Assembly (NCBI RefSeq): GCF_016863015.1 | Contig: NZ_BOOB01000015.1 | Location: 62,001-126,000, forward strand | DNA: 64,000 nucleotides | From: Microbispora amethystogenes | Lineage (GTDB): Bacteria; Actinomycetota; Actinomycetes; Streptosporangiales; Streptosporangiaceae | Direction: 5' to 3' | Translations under genes and position numbers: made by a program | The notes under the pieces: model-generated | Databases searched by the model: none | Told to the model about the DNA's origin: nothing | The model's input: the letters and a program-made list of their open reading frames with translations, nothing else | Shown: one piece after another, positions 1 to 8,377 of the stretch | How the letters are laid out: every line of letters begins with the position of its first letter | Numbering within the stretch: the first letter of the stretch is position 1

Positions 1-45
1 ATCCAGGAATTTCGGGGGTTTCGGCGATTGCGACGCCTGGAGGTC

Positions 46-87
46 TGGACACTGACATGGTTTTGGCCATAGAAAGACATCCCATGT
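46..87 (+). promoter_or_regulatory. Putative promoter and operator of the first ABC transporter operon
   Basis: A weak -35/-10 pair (TGGACA at 46-51, 17 bases, ATAGAA at 69-74) is followed immediately by ACATCCCATGT at 77-87, an ACAT-N3-ATGT inverted repeat. The ten-base core ACATCCCATG recurs at 18899-18908 and 19204-19213, each time at a promoter-like sequence, so it is probably an operator shared by several sugar operons. The promoter boxes are poor matches; the operator is supported by recurrence. Confidence 0.45.
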
Positions 88-131
88 TCTGTCAATAATG
101 AGCACGTACGAGGGCAGCCTCGCCGGAGGCT

Positions 132-179
132 CGCGCGCCCCCCGGCGCGCGGGCTCGATCGCGCCCGCGGGCGCGATCG
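132..179 (+). promoter_or_regulatory. Twin GC-rich hairpins in the leader of the first operon
   Basis: Two inverted repeats lie back to back between the putative promoter and the first gene. One has arms CGCGCGCC (132-139) and GGCGCGCG (144-151). The other is a perfect 24-base palindrome at 156-179 with half-site CGATCGCGCCCG. Neither has a T-tract. They could act as an attenuator, stabilise the mRNA, or terminate transcription from upstream. The only bases without a gene at this end are 1-219. Confidence 0.5.
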
Positions 180-219
180 GCCACGGCAGGCCCGTCGTGG
201 CGATGCAGAAGGAGAGACT

Positions 220-1308
220 ATGAGAAGCAGACGCTTCGGGGCTGGGCTGGTTCTGGCCGTCGCCGGTTGCCTCGCCGCCGCGTGCGGGGGGAACGGCGGT
301 TCCGGCGGCGAGGGGACCGCGGCCTCCGGCGGGACGGACACGGCGGCGAAGGCGGTGGTCGGCGTCGACTACCCGCGGTCGGACACCGACTTCTGGAACT
401 CCTACATCCAGTACGTGCCCAAGTTCGCCGGTGAGCTGGGCGTCGACCTCAAGACCACCAACTCCCAGAACGACGTGGCCAAGCTCGCCGCGAACGTGCA
501 GACGCAGATCGGCCAGGGCGTCAAGGCCGTGGTCATGGCGCCGCAGGACACCGCCGCGGTGGCCCCCACGCTGCAGCAGCTGGAGGGGAAGAAGATCCCC
601 GCCGTGCTGGTGGACACGCGCCCCGACACGGGGAACGCGTTCATGGTCGTGCGCGCCGACAACCGCGCGTACGGGGAGAAGGCCTGCAAGTTCCTGGGCG
701 AGAAGCTTCAGGGCAAGGGCAAGGTGGTCATGCTGGAGGGCGACCTGGCCTCCATCAACGGCCGGGACCGCACCGAGGCGTTCAACGACTGCATGAAGCA
801 GAACTACCCCGGCATCACGGTCTTCGGCGAGGCCACGAAGTGGGACGGCGCCGTGGCCGCGCAGAAGCTCTCCACGAGGCTCACCGCGAACCCGGACATC
901 AAGGGCGTCTACATGCAGTCGAGCTTCGCCCTCGCGGGCACGCTGCAGGTGCTGAAGCAGCGTGACCTCCTGGTGGCGCCGGACGACCCCAAGCACGTCT
1001 TCATCGTCTCCAACGACGGCATCCCGCAGGAGCTCAAGGACATCGCCGCCGGGAACATCGACGCCACCGTCTCGCAGCCCGCGGACCTGTACGCCAAGTG
1101 GGCGCTGTCGTACGCGCAGGCCGCGGCCGAGGGCAAGACCTTCCAGCCGGGCAAGACCGACCACGACAGCACCATCATCGAGGTGCGTCCCGGTCTGCTC
1201 GAAGACCAGCTCTCCGCGCCTCTGGTCACGGCGGACGGCGGTACGTACGGTGACATCTCCAGCGTCAAGCACGACGACAAGTCGCTGTGGGGCAACAACC
1301 TGAGCTGA
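220..1308 (+). CDS. Sugar ABC transporter substrate-binding lipoprotein (CUT2 type)
   Basis: This 362-residue protein is the extracellular sugar-binding component of a ribose/rhamnose-type (CUT2) importer. The N-terminus has Arg residues, a hydrophobic stretch and a lipobox-like VAGC at residues 14-17 (a second Cys follows at 22). A Gly/Ser/Thr-rich linker precedes a periplasmic-binding-protein type 1 fold beginning near residue 47 (AVVGVDYP). GAGAAG-like bases (AAGGAGAG) precede the ATG. The ATPase and permease follow directly, so the three form one transporter. The substrate cannot be read from sequence; an operator shared with the fucose region makes a deoxysugar such as L-fucose or L-rhamnose attractive, but this is inference. 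Confidence 0.88.
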   Translation: MRSRRFGAGLVLAVAGCLAAACGGNGGSGGEGTAASGGTDTAAKAVVGVDYPRSDTDFWNSYIQYVPKFAGELGVDLKTTNSQNDVAKLAANVQTQIGQGVKAVVMAPQDTAAVAPTLQQLEGKKIPAVLVDTRPDTGNAFMVVRADNRAYGEKACKFLGEKLQGKGKVVMLEGDLASINGRDRTEAFNDCMKQNYPGITVFGEATKWDGAVAAQKLSTRLTANPDIKGVYMQSSFALAGTLQVLKQRDLLVAPDDPKHVFIVSNDGIPQELKDIAAGNIDATVSQPADLYAKWALSYAQAAAEGKTFQPGKTDHDSTIIEVRPGLLEDQLSAPLVTADGGTYGDISSVKHDDKSLWGNNLS

Positions 1309-1313
1309 GAGGC

Positions 1314-2885
1314 ATGACAATGGGCGATTTCGCGGCAGGGCCCGCGAGCCCTTCGCCCGCCCGCGACGGCGAGCCGGTCCGCACCGGCCCGCCCGTCGCC
1401 GAGGCGGAAAGCATCACCAAGAGATACGGCGAGACGACGGCGCTGGACCGCGCCCACATCACGATCAGGCAGGGGGAGACCCACGCGCTGGTCGGACGCA
1501 ACGGCGCCGGCAAGTCGACGCTGGTCTCCATCCTCACCGGCCTGCAGGCGCCGGACGAGGGCGAGGTCCGCTTCGCCGGGACCCCCGCGCCGCGGTTGTC
1601 CGACCGCGACGCGTGGCGGGAACGGGTCGCCTGCGTCTACCAGAAGTCCACGATCATCCCTGAGCTGACCGTGGCGGAGAACCTGTACCTGAACCGGCAC
1701 GACCGCGGCCGGTTCGGACTGGTCGGCTGGAAGGGCGTGTGGCGGAAGGCCGCCGAGCTCCTGGAGGCCTGGTCGGTGGACGTCGACGTCCGCCGGCCGG
1801 CCGGGGAGCTCGGCGTGGAGCAGCGGCAGTTCGTGGAGATCGCCCGGGCGTTGTCGTTCGGCGCCCGGTTCATCATCCTGGACGAGCCGACCGCGCAGCT
1901 CGACGGCGCGGCGATCTCCCGGCTGTTCGACCGGATGCGGGCGATGCGGGACCAGGGAGTGACCTTCCTGTTCATCAGCCATCACCTGCAGGAGATCTAC
2001 GAGATCTGCGACACGGTCACGGTGTTCCGGGACGCCCGGCACATCCTGACCGCGCCGGTGACCGACCTGCCGCAGGGCGAGCTGGTCGCGGCGATGACCG
2101 GGGAGGCGGCCGGCCTGCGGGAGCACGCCGTCCGCCCGCCGGTCCTGGCCGAGGCCCCGGTGGTCCTCGACGTCCGGGGACTGACCGACGGCGACGTCTA
2201 CCAGGACGTCGACCTCACGGTCCGCGAGGGAGAGATCGTGGGCCTGGCCGGCCTCGGCGGCAGCGGGAAGACCGAGCTCGCCGAGACCATCGTCGGGCTG
2301 CGTGCCCCGCAGGACGGGACCATGGAGGTGGGCGGCCGGCGACCGCGTCCGGGGAGCGTGCCCGACTCGCTCGCCGCGGGCGTGGGATTCGTCCCCAGGG
2401 ACCGGCACCACCAGGGCCTCGTCCCGCTGATGTCGATCGCCGACAACACCACGATGACCGTGCCCGAACGGCTCGGGCCGGCGGGGTTCGTCAGCGGGCG
2501 CCGCAAGGACGCGCTGGCCCGCGAGATGATCAAGAATCTCGCGATCAAGACTCCCGGCCCGGACCTGCCGGTCTCCGGGCTGTCCGGCGGCAACCAGCAG
2601 AAGGTGGTGATGGCCCGCGCCCTGGCGAACGACCCCCGCCTGCTCGTGCTGATCACGCCGACCGCCGGGGTCGACGTCCGGTCGAAGGAGTTCCTGCTCG
2701 AAAAGGTCGAGGAGATCGCCGGAAACGGCACCGGTGTCGTGATCGCCTCCGATGAACTTGACGATCTGCGGCTGTGCAACCGGGTGCTCGTGCTGTTCCA
2801 CGGCCGGGTCGTCGCGGATCTGGCCGCCGGCTGGCACGACCACGAGATGGTGGCCGCCATGGAAGGAGTCGACCTCGATGCCTGA
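1314..2885 (+). CDS. Sugar ABC transporter ATP-binding protein with tandem ATPase domains
   Basis: A CUT2-family ATPase of 523 residues with two nucleotide-binding domains. I chose the ATG at 1314, five bases after the preceding stop and behind GAGAGG, rather than an in-frame codon inside the upstream gene. Domain 1 has Walker A GRNGAGKST, a degenerate signature (LGVEQRQ) and Walker B FIILDEP. Domain 2 has the degenerate A-loop GLGGSGKTE and a good signature LSGGNQQ, but its Walker B reads LLVLITPTAGVD, so the usual Asp-Glu pair is replaced by Ile-Thr. Domain 1 would therefore supply the catalytic Glu. I recall similar substitutions in some CUT2 relatives, so this may be a subfamily trait rather than decay. 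It overlaps the permease by eight bases. Confidence 0.9.
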   Translation: MTMGDFAAGPASPSPARDGEPVRTGPPVAEAESITKRYGETTALDRAHITIRQGETHALVGRNGAGKSTLVSILTGLQAPDEGEVRFAGTPAPRLSDRDAWRERVACVYQKSTIIPELTVAENLYLNRHDRGRFGLVGWKGVWRKAAELLEAWSVDVDVRRPAGELGVEQRQFVEIARALSFGARFIILDEPTAQLDGAAISRLFDRMRAMRDQGVTFLFISHHLQEIYEICDTVTVFRDARHILTAPVTDLPQGELVAAMTGEAAGLREHAVRPPVLAEAPVVLDVRGLTDGDVYQDVDLTVREGEIVGLAGLGGSGKTELAETIVGLRAPQDGTMEVGGRRPRPGSVPDSLAAGVGFVPRDRHHQGLVPLMSIADNTTMTVPERLGPAGFVSGRRKDALAREMIKNLAIKTPGPDLPVSGLSGGNQQKVVMARALANDPRLLVLITPTAGVDVRSKEFLLEKVEEIAGNGTGVVIASDELDDLRLCNRVLVLFHGRVVADLAAGWHDHEMVAAMEGVDLDA

Positions 2886-3930
2886 GACCACCGCCGCCCA
2901 CCCCGGGACGGGGCACCCCCAGGGCTCCGCGCCGCCGGAGAGCGCGGAGACGGGAAGGCGCCGCTCCCCGATCCCGCTGGCCCGGCTGCGGGACTTCGCC
3001 CTGGTCCCCGCGATCATCGTGATCGCGATCGTCGGCCAGGTCGTGAGCCCGATCTTCCTGCAGGCCGACAACCTGATCAACATCCTGCAGACGATGTCGG
3101 AGATCTCGCTGCTCGTCCTGGCGCAGACGCTCGTGCTGGTCGCCGGCCGGATGGATCTGTCGCTGGAGTCGACCTTCGGGCTGGCTCCCGGCGTGGCCGC
3201 CTGGCTGACGGTCGCGGCGGGGGCGGGGCACGGGCTCGGGCTGGTGCCCGGGGCGTGGGCGATCCCGATCACCCTCCTGGTCGGCGTGCTCGTCGGAATG
3301 GTGAACTCGCTGTTCATCGTCCGCTTCGGGCTCAACGGCTTCATCGTCACGCTGGGCATGCTCATCGTGCTGCGCGGCCTCCTGACGGGCATCTCCGGCG
3401 GGCAGACCTTCTTCAACCTCCCGGCGCCCATGGCCTACCTCGGCTCGACGATGTGGCTCGGCGTGCCCGCGTCGATCTGGATCTGCCTGCTGCTGTTCGC
3501 GGCCGGCATCGTGCTGCTCGGGTTCACCCGGTTCGGGCGCGCGTTGTACGCCATCGGCGGCAACGTGGACGCCGCCAAGGCGGCGGGCATCCGTACGGAC
3601 CGGGTGCTGTGGATCACGCTGATCTCCGCCGGCGCGCTGGCCGCGCTCGGCGGGCTCATGCTGTCGGGCCGGCTCGCCTCCGTCGCCGCCTCCCAGGGCA
3701 ACGGAGCGATCTTCACGGTGTTCGCGGCCGCCGTCATCGGAGGGGTCAGCCTCAACGGCGGCAAGGGAACGGTGTTCGGCGCGTTCACCGGCATCCTGCT
3801 GCTCTACATGATCCAGAACGTCCTGACGCTGGCGGGCGTGCCCGCCCAGTGGATCGACGCGCTCAACGGGGCGATCATCCTCACCGCCCTGGCGATCTCC
3901 CGGCTGACCGGGGGCAAGTCACAGAACTGA
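2878..3930 (+). CDS. Sugar ABC transporter permease (CUT2 type)
   Basis: A 350-residue integral membrane permease of the RbsC/XylH family. The start at 2878 (MPETTAAHPG) overlaps the ATPase stop by eight bases, the usual translational coupling. A polar N-terminus of about 40 residues precedes multiple hydrophobic helices. Family-typical segments are visible: LAQTLVLVAGRMDLSLEST in the first third, RFGLNGFIVTLGM in the middle, and FGRALYAIGGNVDAAKAAGI towards the C-terminal half. It forms the channel for the binding protein and ATPase encoded just upstream. A strong terminator hairpin follows the stop. Confidence 0.9.
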   Translation: MPETTAAHPGTGHPQGSAPPESAETGRRRSPIPLARLRDFALVPAIIVIAIVGQVVSPIFLQADNLINILQTMSEISLLVLAQTLVLVAGRMDLSLESTFGLAPGVAAWLTVAAGAGHGLGLVPGAWAIPITLLVGVLVGMVNSLFIVRFGLNGFIVTLGMLIVLRGLLTGISGGQTFFNLPAPMAYLGSTMWLGVPASIWICLLLFAAGIVLLGFTRFGRALYAIGGNVDAAKAAGIRTDRVLWITLISAGALAALGGLMLSGRLASVAASQGNGAIFTVFAAAVIGGVSLNGGKGTVFGAFTGILLLYMIQNVLTLAGVPAQWIDALNGAIILTALAISRLTGGKSQN

Positions 3931-3934
3931 GGGG

Positions 3935-3965
3935 GTTCCGGCAGCCCGGGCACGGCTGCCGGAAC
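3935..3965. terminator. Bidirectional terminator between convergent genes
   Basis: A perfect 12-bp stem, GTTCCGGCAGCC (3935-3946) and GGCTGCCGGAAC (3954-3965), has a 7-base loop and is followed by GTCTT. It lies between the convergent permease and LacI-type regulator genes, so it can serve both. Confidence 0.8.
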
Positions 3966-3985
3966 GTCTTCCCACGGTCTCCTGA

Positions 3986-5077
3986 TCACGGGGTCGCGGC
4001 GGCGACCGACTCCCGGAGGCGGACGGGCATCGGCACCCGGTGCACCTCGCCCTCCCGCACCTCGCCCTCCCGCACTGCGCCCTCCTGTACGGCGTCGTCA
4101 CCGTCACGGCCCATCTCCGCGAACAGGACGTCCACCGCCTTGCGGCCCAGTTCGTAGTGGGGGAGCGCCACCGTGGTCAGCTTGGGGCGCATCCACGCGG
4201 CGATGGGGTGGTCGTCGAAGGAGACGACCGAAACGTCGCCGGGCACCTTCAGCCCGAAGTCGTCGAGCGCCTGGTAGGCGCCCAACGCGATCCGGTCGTT
4301 GAAGCAGATCAACGCGCGCGGCCGCGCGCCCTCCAGCAGCGCCCTGGTCGCGGCGAGGCCGTACTCCGGCTGCCAGTCGGCGCAGACGTGGCCGCCCGCC
4401 ACCTTGACCCCCGCCTCGCCGAGCACCTCCCGGATGCCGATGAGCCGTTCGACGGCCGCGACGCTGCCTCCCGGGGGAACGTCGCGCCGTCCGGGACCGG
4501 CGCCGACCAGATGGATGCCCTCGCGATGGCCGGCGTCGAGCAGGACCCGTGCGGCGCGGCGGCCGGCCTCGACCTCGTCGGGGAGCACCGAGGGCAGCGG
4601 AGACCGCTGCTTGGGCAGCGCGTTGAGCAGCACGGCGGGGGCGGCCCCCATCACCTTGGGCACCCTGATGGTCCGCGTGTACATCGCGGCCAGGATGAGC
4701 CCGTCCACCTGACGGTCGTGCATGGCCTGCAGCAGGAGACGTTCGAGCTCGGGATCTCCCTCCGTCTCACCGATGAACAGCATGAAGCCGCGCTCGCGCG
4801 CGGCCTCCAACGCCCCTTTGATCATGTCGCCGGCGAGCCGCGACGTGGCGATCGTGTCCGAGACGAAGCCGATAGTCCGAGTTGTCCCAGTTCGTAGGCC
4901 TACGGATACGATGTTCGGCCGATACTGCAACTCGGCCGCGGCCTTGAGCACACGCTGCTCGACATCCTGGGAGATGCGCAGCTCCCGCCCGCGGCCGGAC
5001 AACACGAGCGACGCGGTGGTCGGCGAGACGCCGGCGATCTTGGCGACGTCCGCCAGCGTGACCCGTCGTGGGCTCAC
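3986..5077 (-). CDS. LacI-family transcriptional regulator
   Basis: A 363-residue repressor. The start is a GTG at 5077 preceded by AGGAGG seven bases upstream; the same frame extends 35 codons further, across the operator, which is unlikely to be coding. The N-terminal LacI helix-turn-helix is clear (VTLADVAKIAGVSPTTASLVLSG, given here only as a landmark from about residue 6), followed by a periplasmic-binding-like sensor domain with the FNDRIALGAYQAL segment. Near the C-terminus is a short repetitive Glu-rich stretch (repeats of REGEV), encoded by an imperfect DNA repeat near 4040-4090. It diverges from the CUT1/GH68 operon, with a LacI-type operator between them, so it probably represses that operon and itself until a sugar ligand binds. 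Confidence 0.9.
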   Translation of the reverse strand: MSPRRVTLADVAKIAGVSPTTASLVLSGRGRELRISQDVEQRVLKAAAELQYRPNIVSVGLRTGTTRTIGFVSDTIATSRLAGDMIKGALEAARERGFMLFIGETEGDPELERLLLQAMHDRQVDGLILAAMYTRTIRVPKVMGAAPAVLLNALPKQRSPLPSVLPDEVEAGRRAARVLLDAGHREGIHLVGAGPGRRDVPPGGSVAAVERLIGIREVLGEAGVKVAGGHVCADWQPEYGLAATRALLEGARPRALICFNDRIALGAYQALDDFGLKVPGDVSVVSFDDHPIAAWMRPKLTTVALPHYELGRKAVDVLFAEMGRDGDDAVQEGAVREGEVREGEVHRVPMPVRLRESVAAATP

Positions 5078-5102
5078 CGAGCGACCTCCTGTGCTGTGAG
5101 GG

Positions 5103-5158
5103 TTGACACCCCGCGACACGTATGGTGAGACTATCGCATTGCTAATCCGATTTAGCAA
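5103..5158 (+). promoter_or_regulatory. Promoter and LacI-type operator
   Basis: The 20-base sequence TTGCTAATCCGATTTAGCAA (5139-5158) has 7-bp inverted arms and a central CG, the hallmark of LacI-family operators. A perfect -35 (TTGACA, 5103-5108) lies upstream, with a weak -10 (GACTAT, 5128-5133) at 19-base spacing. The site lies between the divergent LacI gene and the binding-protein gene, so repression of both is expected. Confidence 0.75.
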
Positions 5159-5254
5159 ACCGATTTCCGGGGCGTCCGGCATTGCCGTCGAGGGGATCCC
5201 CGAGCGGTCTGGTCAGCCAACCAACCCGAGCAACAGCAACCCAAGGAGACGCAC

Positions 5255-6622
5255 ATGTCGCGTCGAATCCGCCGATGGAACGGAGCGGTGCTCACGGTCG
5301 CCCTGGGAGGGGCGCTGGCGGCGGGGTGCGGGGCACCGGGAGGCGACGCCCCCCAGGCGGAGGCCACCGGCACGTCCCCCTCGTCCGCCTCGTCCGCGCC
5401 CACCTGCGGCACGGCGCCGGTCACGCTGAACGGCTACTTCGAGACCGGCTTCCCGGTGCCGAAGGATCTCGCCGACGAGTTCACCAAGCAGCATCCGAAC
5501 GTCACATTTAACATCCGCGAGGACCAGTTCGCGGTCATCACCCAGAACGCGCCGCGCGTCCTGGCGGACGACCCGCCGGACCTGATGCGGCTTCCCCAGG
5601 TGTCCGAGCTCGTCAAGAACAACCTGCTGAAGAACCTCGACGGCTACGCGAAGGCGTTCGGCTGGGACTCCTGGCCGGCGTCGCAGCTCCAGCAGATGCG
5701 GATGGTCCCCGGCGGGAAGACCCGCGGCGAGGGCTCCCTGTACGCCATGGGACTCAACTTCAGCATGACCGGCGTCTTCTACAACAAGAAGCTCGCCGCG
5801 AAGATCGGGATGTCGGAGCCCCCGGCCACCCTGGCGGAGCTGGACGACGCGCTCGCGAAGGCCAAGAGCGCGGGCGTTCCGCCCATCGCCCAGTTCAACG
5901 GAGGAGCCACCGGCGGGCTCGCCTTCCCGCTGCAGGACCTCATGGCCGCCTACGGTCCCCCCGGGCCGATCAACGACTGGATCTTCCAGAAGCCGGGAGC
6001 CACCATCGACACGCCGCCGAACCTGGCGGCGACGCGGCACCTGGAGAAGTGGATCAAGGCCGGGTACTTCTGGAAGGACGTCAACGCCGTCGACTACGCG
6101 ACGATGATGAGCCGCTTCATCAAGGGCGAGGGCCTCTTCATGTTCAACGGCGACTGGGAGTCGGGGAACCTCGACAAGCAGATGCCGGGCGACGTGGGCT
6201 TCTTCCTGATGCCGCCGGAGCGTGAGGGCGGCGGCCAGGCCGCGATGTCCGCGCCGCTGACCTTCGGGATCAGCTCCAGGGCGAAGAACGCCGACTGCGC
6301 GGCGTTCTTCCTCAACTGGGTGGCGACCGACGCGAAGGCGCGGGAGATCGGCGTGAGGGTCGGCGGCTCCCACCCGATGGGCCCCGCTGACGCGGCGATG
6401 CCCGAGGTCAAGGCGGGCACGGTCACCGCGAGCACCCTGGAGGCGGGCGCGAAGATCGGCAAGGACAACGGCGCGATGGACTTCATCGCCAACGCCACGG
6501 GCGCGATCTACGCCAAGAGCTGGACCCCGCAGCTGCAGAAGCTGGTCGCCGGGCAGCAGACCCCCGACGGGCTGCTGAAGTCGGTGCAGAGCGACTACAC
6601 GAGCCAGGTCGGGGGGAGCTGA
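5255..6622 (+). CDS. Sugar ABC transporter substrate-binding lipoprotein (CUT1 type)
   Basis: A 455-residue family-1 extracellular solute-binding protein. A signal peptide with twin-Arg-like basic start leads to a lipobox AAGC with Cys25, so the protein should be lipid-anchored. AAGGAG lies about ten bases before the ATG. The mature part begins with a typical VTLNGYFETGFP segment and has the LNWVATDAKAREIG region near residue 350. The two permeases and a GH68 enzyme follow in one operon. No ATPase gene is present; actinomycete CUT1 importers commonly borrow a shared MsiK-type ATPase encoded elsewhere. GH68 linkage suggests sucrose or a fructose-containing oligosaccharide as substrate (inference). 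Confidence 0.87.
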   Translation: MSRRIRRWNGAVLTVALGGALAAGCGAPGGDAPQAEATGTSPSSASSAPTCGTAPVTLNGYFETGFPVPKDLADEFTKQHPNVTFNIREDQFAVITQNAPRVLADDPPDLMRLPQVSELVKNNLLKNLDGYAKAFGWDSWPASQLQQMRMVPGGKTRGEGSLYAMGLNFSMTGVFYNKKLAAKIGMSEPPATLAELDDALAKAKSAGVPPIAQFNGGATGGLAFPLQDLMAAYGPPGPINDWIFQKPGATIDTPPNLAATRHLEKWIKAGYFWKDVNAVDYATMMSRFIKGEGLFMFNGDWESGNLDKQMPGDVGFFLMPPEREGGGQAAMSAPLTFGISSRAKNADCAAFFLNWVATDAKAREIGVRVGGSHPMGPADAAMPEVKAGTVTASTLEAGAKIGKDNGAMDFIANATGAIYAKSWTPQLQKLVAGQQTPDGLLKSVQSDYTSQVGGS

Positions 6623-6628
6623 GCGCCG

Positions 6629-7552
6629 ATGGCACGGCGGACTCCGAAGACGAGAAGGCCGGGCCCCGCCCGCGCGGCGGGGCTCCGCACCCCGAGCTGG
6701 GTCGGCTGGCTGTTCGTCGCCCCGGCGCTGGCCGTCTACGCGGTCTTCGTGCTGCGGCCGATCGCCCTCACCTTCCAGTACTCGGTGTACCGCTGGGACG
6801 GCATCGGCTCGTCCACCTGGGCCGGGCTGAGCAACTACGGGAAGGTGTTCACCGACCCCGACCTGTTCGCGACCATCCTCAACGCGGTCAAGCTGATCGT
6901 CTTCTTCAGTCTGATCCCGGTCGTGCTCGGCCTCGTGATCGCCTCGACGATCCGGCGGATCGCCGCGAGCCGGCTCGCGCTGGCCGCCCGGACGGTCCTG
7001 TTCCTGCCGCAGGTCATCCCGCTCGTCGCGGCGGGCATCGCGTGGAGCTGGCTGCTGTCGTCCACCGGCCTGGTCAACCAGTTGCTGTCGCGCATCGGTC
7101 TCGGCGGCGTGACGCGCGCCTGGCTGGGCGACTTCTCCACCGCCCTGCCGGCGGTCGGCGTGATCGGCGCGTGGGTGCTCCTCGGCCTGTGCACGATCCT
7201 GCTCCTGTCCGGCATGAGCAAGATCGACCCGGCGTTGTACGAGGCGGCCCGGATGGACGGCGCCGGGCCGGTCCGCGAGTTCGTCTCGATCACCGTGCCG
7301 AGCCTGCGGCAGGAGATCGGCGTCTGCGTCACGGTGACCGTGATCGCGGCCCTGGCGAGCTTCGACATCGTGTACGTCGCGACCCAGGGCGGCCCGGGGA
7401 ACACGACGATGGTCCCCGGCCTGGAGATCTACTACCTTGCCTTCTCCGAACGGCAGGTGGGCACGGCCTCCGCGCTCGCCGTCGTGCTCATGGTGCTCGT
7501 CATCGTCGTCGCCCTTCCCATCCAGTGGCTCACGAAGGACAGATCCTCATGA
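6629..7552 (+). CDS. Sugar ABC transporter permease, MalF/UgpA-like
   Basis: A 307-residue membrane protein of the CUT1 inner-membrane component family, starting six bases after the binding-protein stop. About six hydrophobic helices are visible, with the conserved EAA loop near residue 205 (YEAARMDGAGPVREFVSITVP region), where the ATPase docks. Its stop overlaps the start of the second permease by four bases (ATGA). Confidence 0.9.
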   Translation: MARRTPKTRRPGPARAAGLRTPSWVGWLFVAPALAVYAVFVLRPIALTFQYSVYRWDGIGSSTWAGLSNYGKVFTDPDLFATILNAVKLIVFFSLIPVVLGLVIASTIRRIAASRLALAARTVLFLPQVIPLVAAGIAWSWLLSSTGLVNQLLSRIGLGGVTRAWLGDFSTALPAVGVIGAWVLLGLCTILLLSGMSKIDPALYEAARMDGAGPVREFVSITVPSLRQEIGVCVTVTVIAALASFDIVYVATQGGPGNTTMVPGLEIYYLAFSERQVGTASALAVVLMVLVIVVALPIQWLTKDRSS

Positions 7553-8373
7553 TCGTCGGACGCGGGGAGACGTGGAGCGGGAGGGTGCTGCTCGTCCTGC
7601 TGATGGCGGCCACGCTCATGCCGTTCGCCAGCCTGTTCGTCACGGCCCTGCATCCCCGGGGCAGCTACCCGTCCGGTCTCGACTGGCCCGCCGACCCGCA
7701 CTGGGGCAACTTCGTCACGGCTTTCCAGGTCGCGCGGATGGGCGAACTGGTGAAGTCGAGCACGCTCATCGTCCTCGGCGTGGTGCCCGTGTCGCTGCTC
7801 CTCGCGACGCTGGCGGGCTTCGCCATCGGCCACCTCCGCATAGCGGGACGCAACGTGGTGTTCCTGACGTTCGTGCTCGGGCTGACGCTCCCCTTCGAGG
7901 GCATCATCACGCCGCTGTACTACCAGGTGCGCGACATGGGCCTGCTGAACACCAGGTGGGCCATCATCCTGCCGCTCATCGGGCTGTTCATGCCGTTCGC
8001 GGTGTTCTGGATGCGGGCGCACTTCGTGAACATGCCCGACGAGCTGTCCGAGAGCGCACGGATGGACGGGGCGAACCTCTGGCAGCTCTTCTGGCGCATC
8101 CACGTGCCGCTGGCCATGCCGGCGCTGTCGTCCCTCGCCATCCTGCTGTTCCTGTGGACCTGGAACCAGTTCCTGCTGGCCATCGTCCTCGTCGACGACC
8201 CGCTGAAACGGACGATGTCCGGCGCCCTGGGCGCCTTCCAGGGACAGTGGGGCACCGACATGCCGCTGCTGTGCGCCGGCTCGCTGCTGATCCTGACCCC
8301 CACACTCGCCATCTTCCTGATCTTCCAGCGCCGCTTCGTCACGGCTCTGCTGCAGGGCTCGCTGAAGGGATGA
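7549..8373 (+). CDS. Sugar ABC transporter permease, MalG/UgpE-like
   Basis: A 274-residue CUT1 permease. The frame stays open far upstream, but the ATG at 7549 overlaps the previous stop and gives the correct family start (MIVGRGETWSGRVLL, a first helix). The EAA loop SESARMDGANLWQLFWRIHVPL is seen in the second half, followed by the LFLWTWNQFL helix typical of MalG-type proteins. It pairs with the upstream permease. Confidence 0.9.
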   Translation: MIVGRGETWSGRVLLVLLMAATLMPFASLFVTALHPRGSYPSGLDWPADPHWGNFVTAFQVARMGELVKSSTLIVLGVVPVSLLLATLAGFAIGHLRIAGRNVVFLTFVLGLTLPFEGIITPLYYQVRDMGLLNTRWAIILPLIGLFMPFAVFWMRAHFVNMPDELSESARMDGANLWQLFWRIHVPLAMPALSSLAILLFLWTWNQFLLAIVLVDDPLKRTMSGALGAFQGQWGTDMPLLCAGSLLILTPTLAIFLIFQRRFVTALLQGSLKG

Positions 8374-8377
8374 CCGC

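Noticed and set aside
909-3431. An 840-codon minus-strand open frame across the first ABC operon
   Set aside because: It crosses three well-supported transporter genes and has no recognisable domain.
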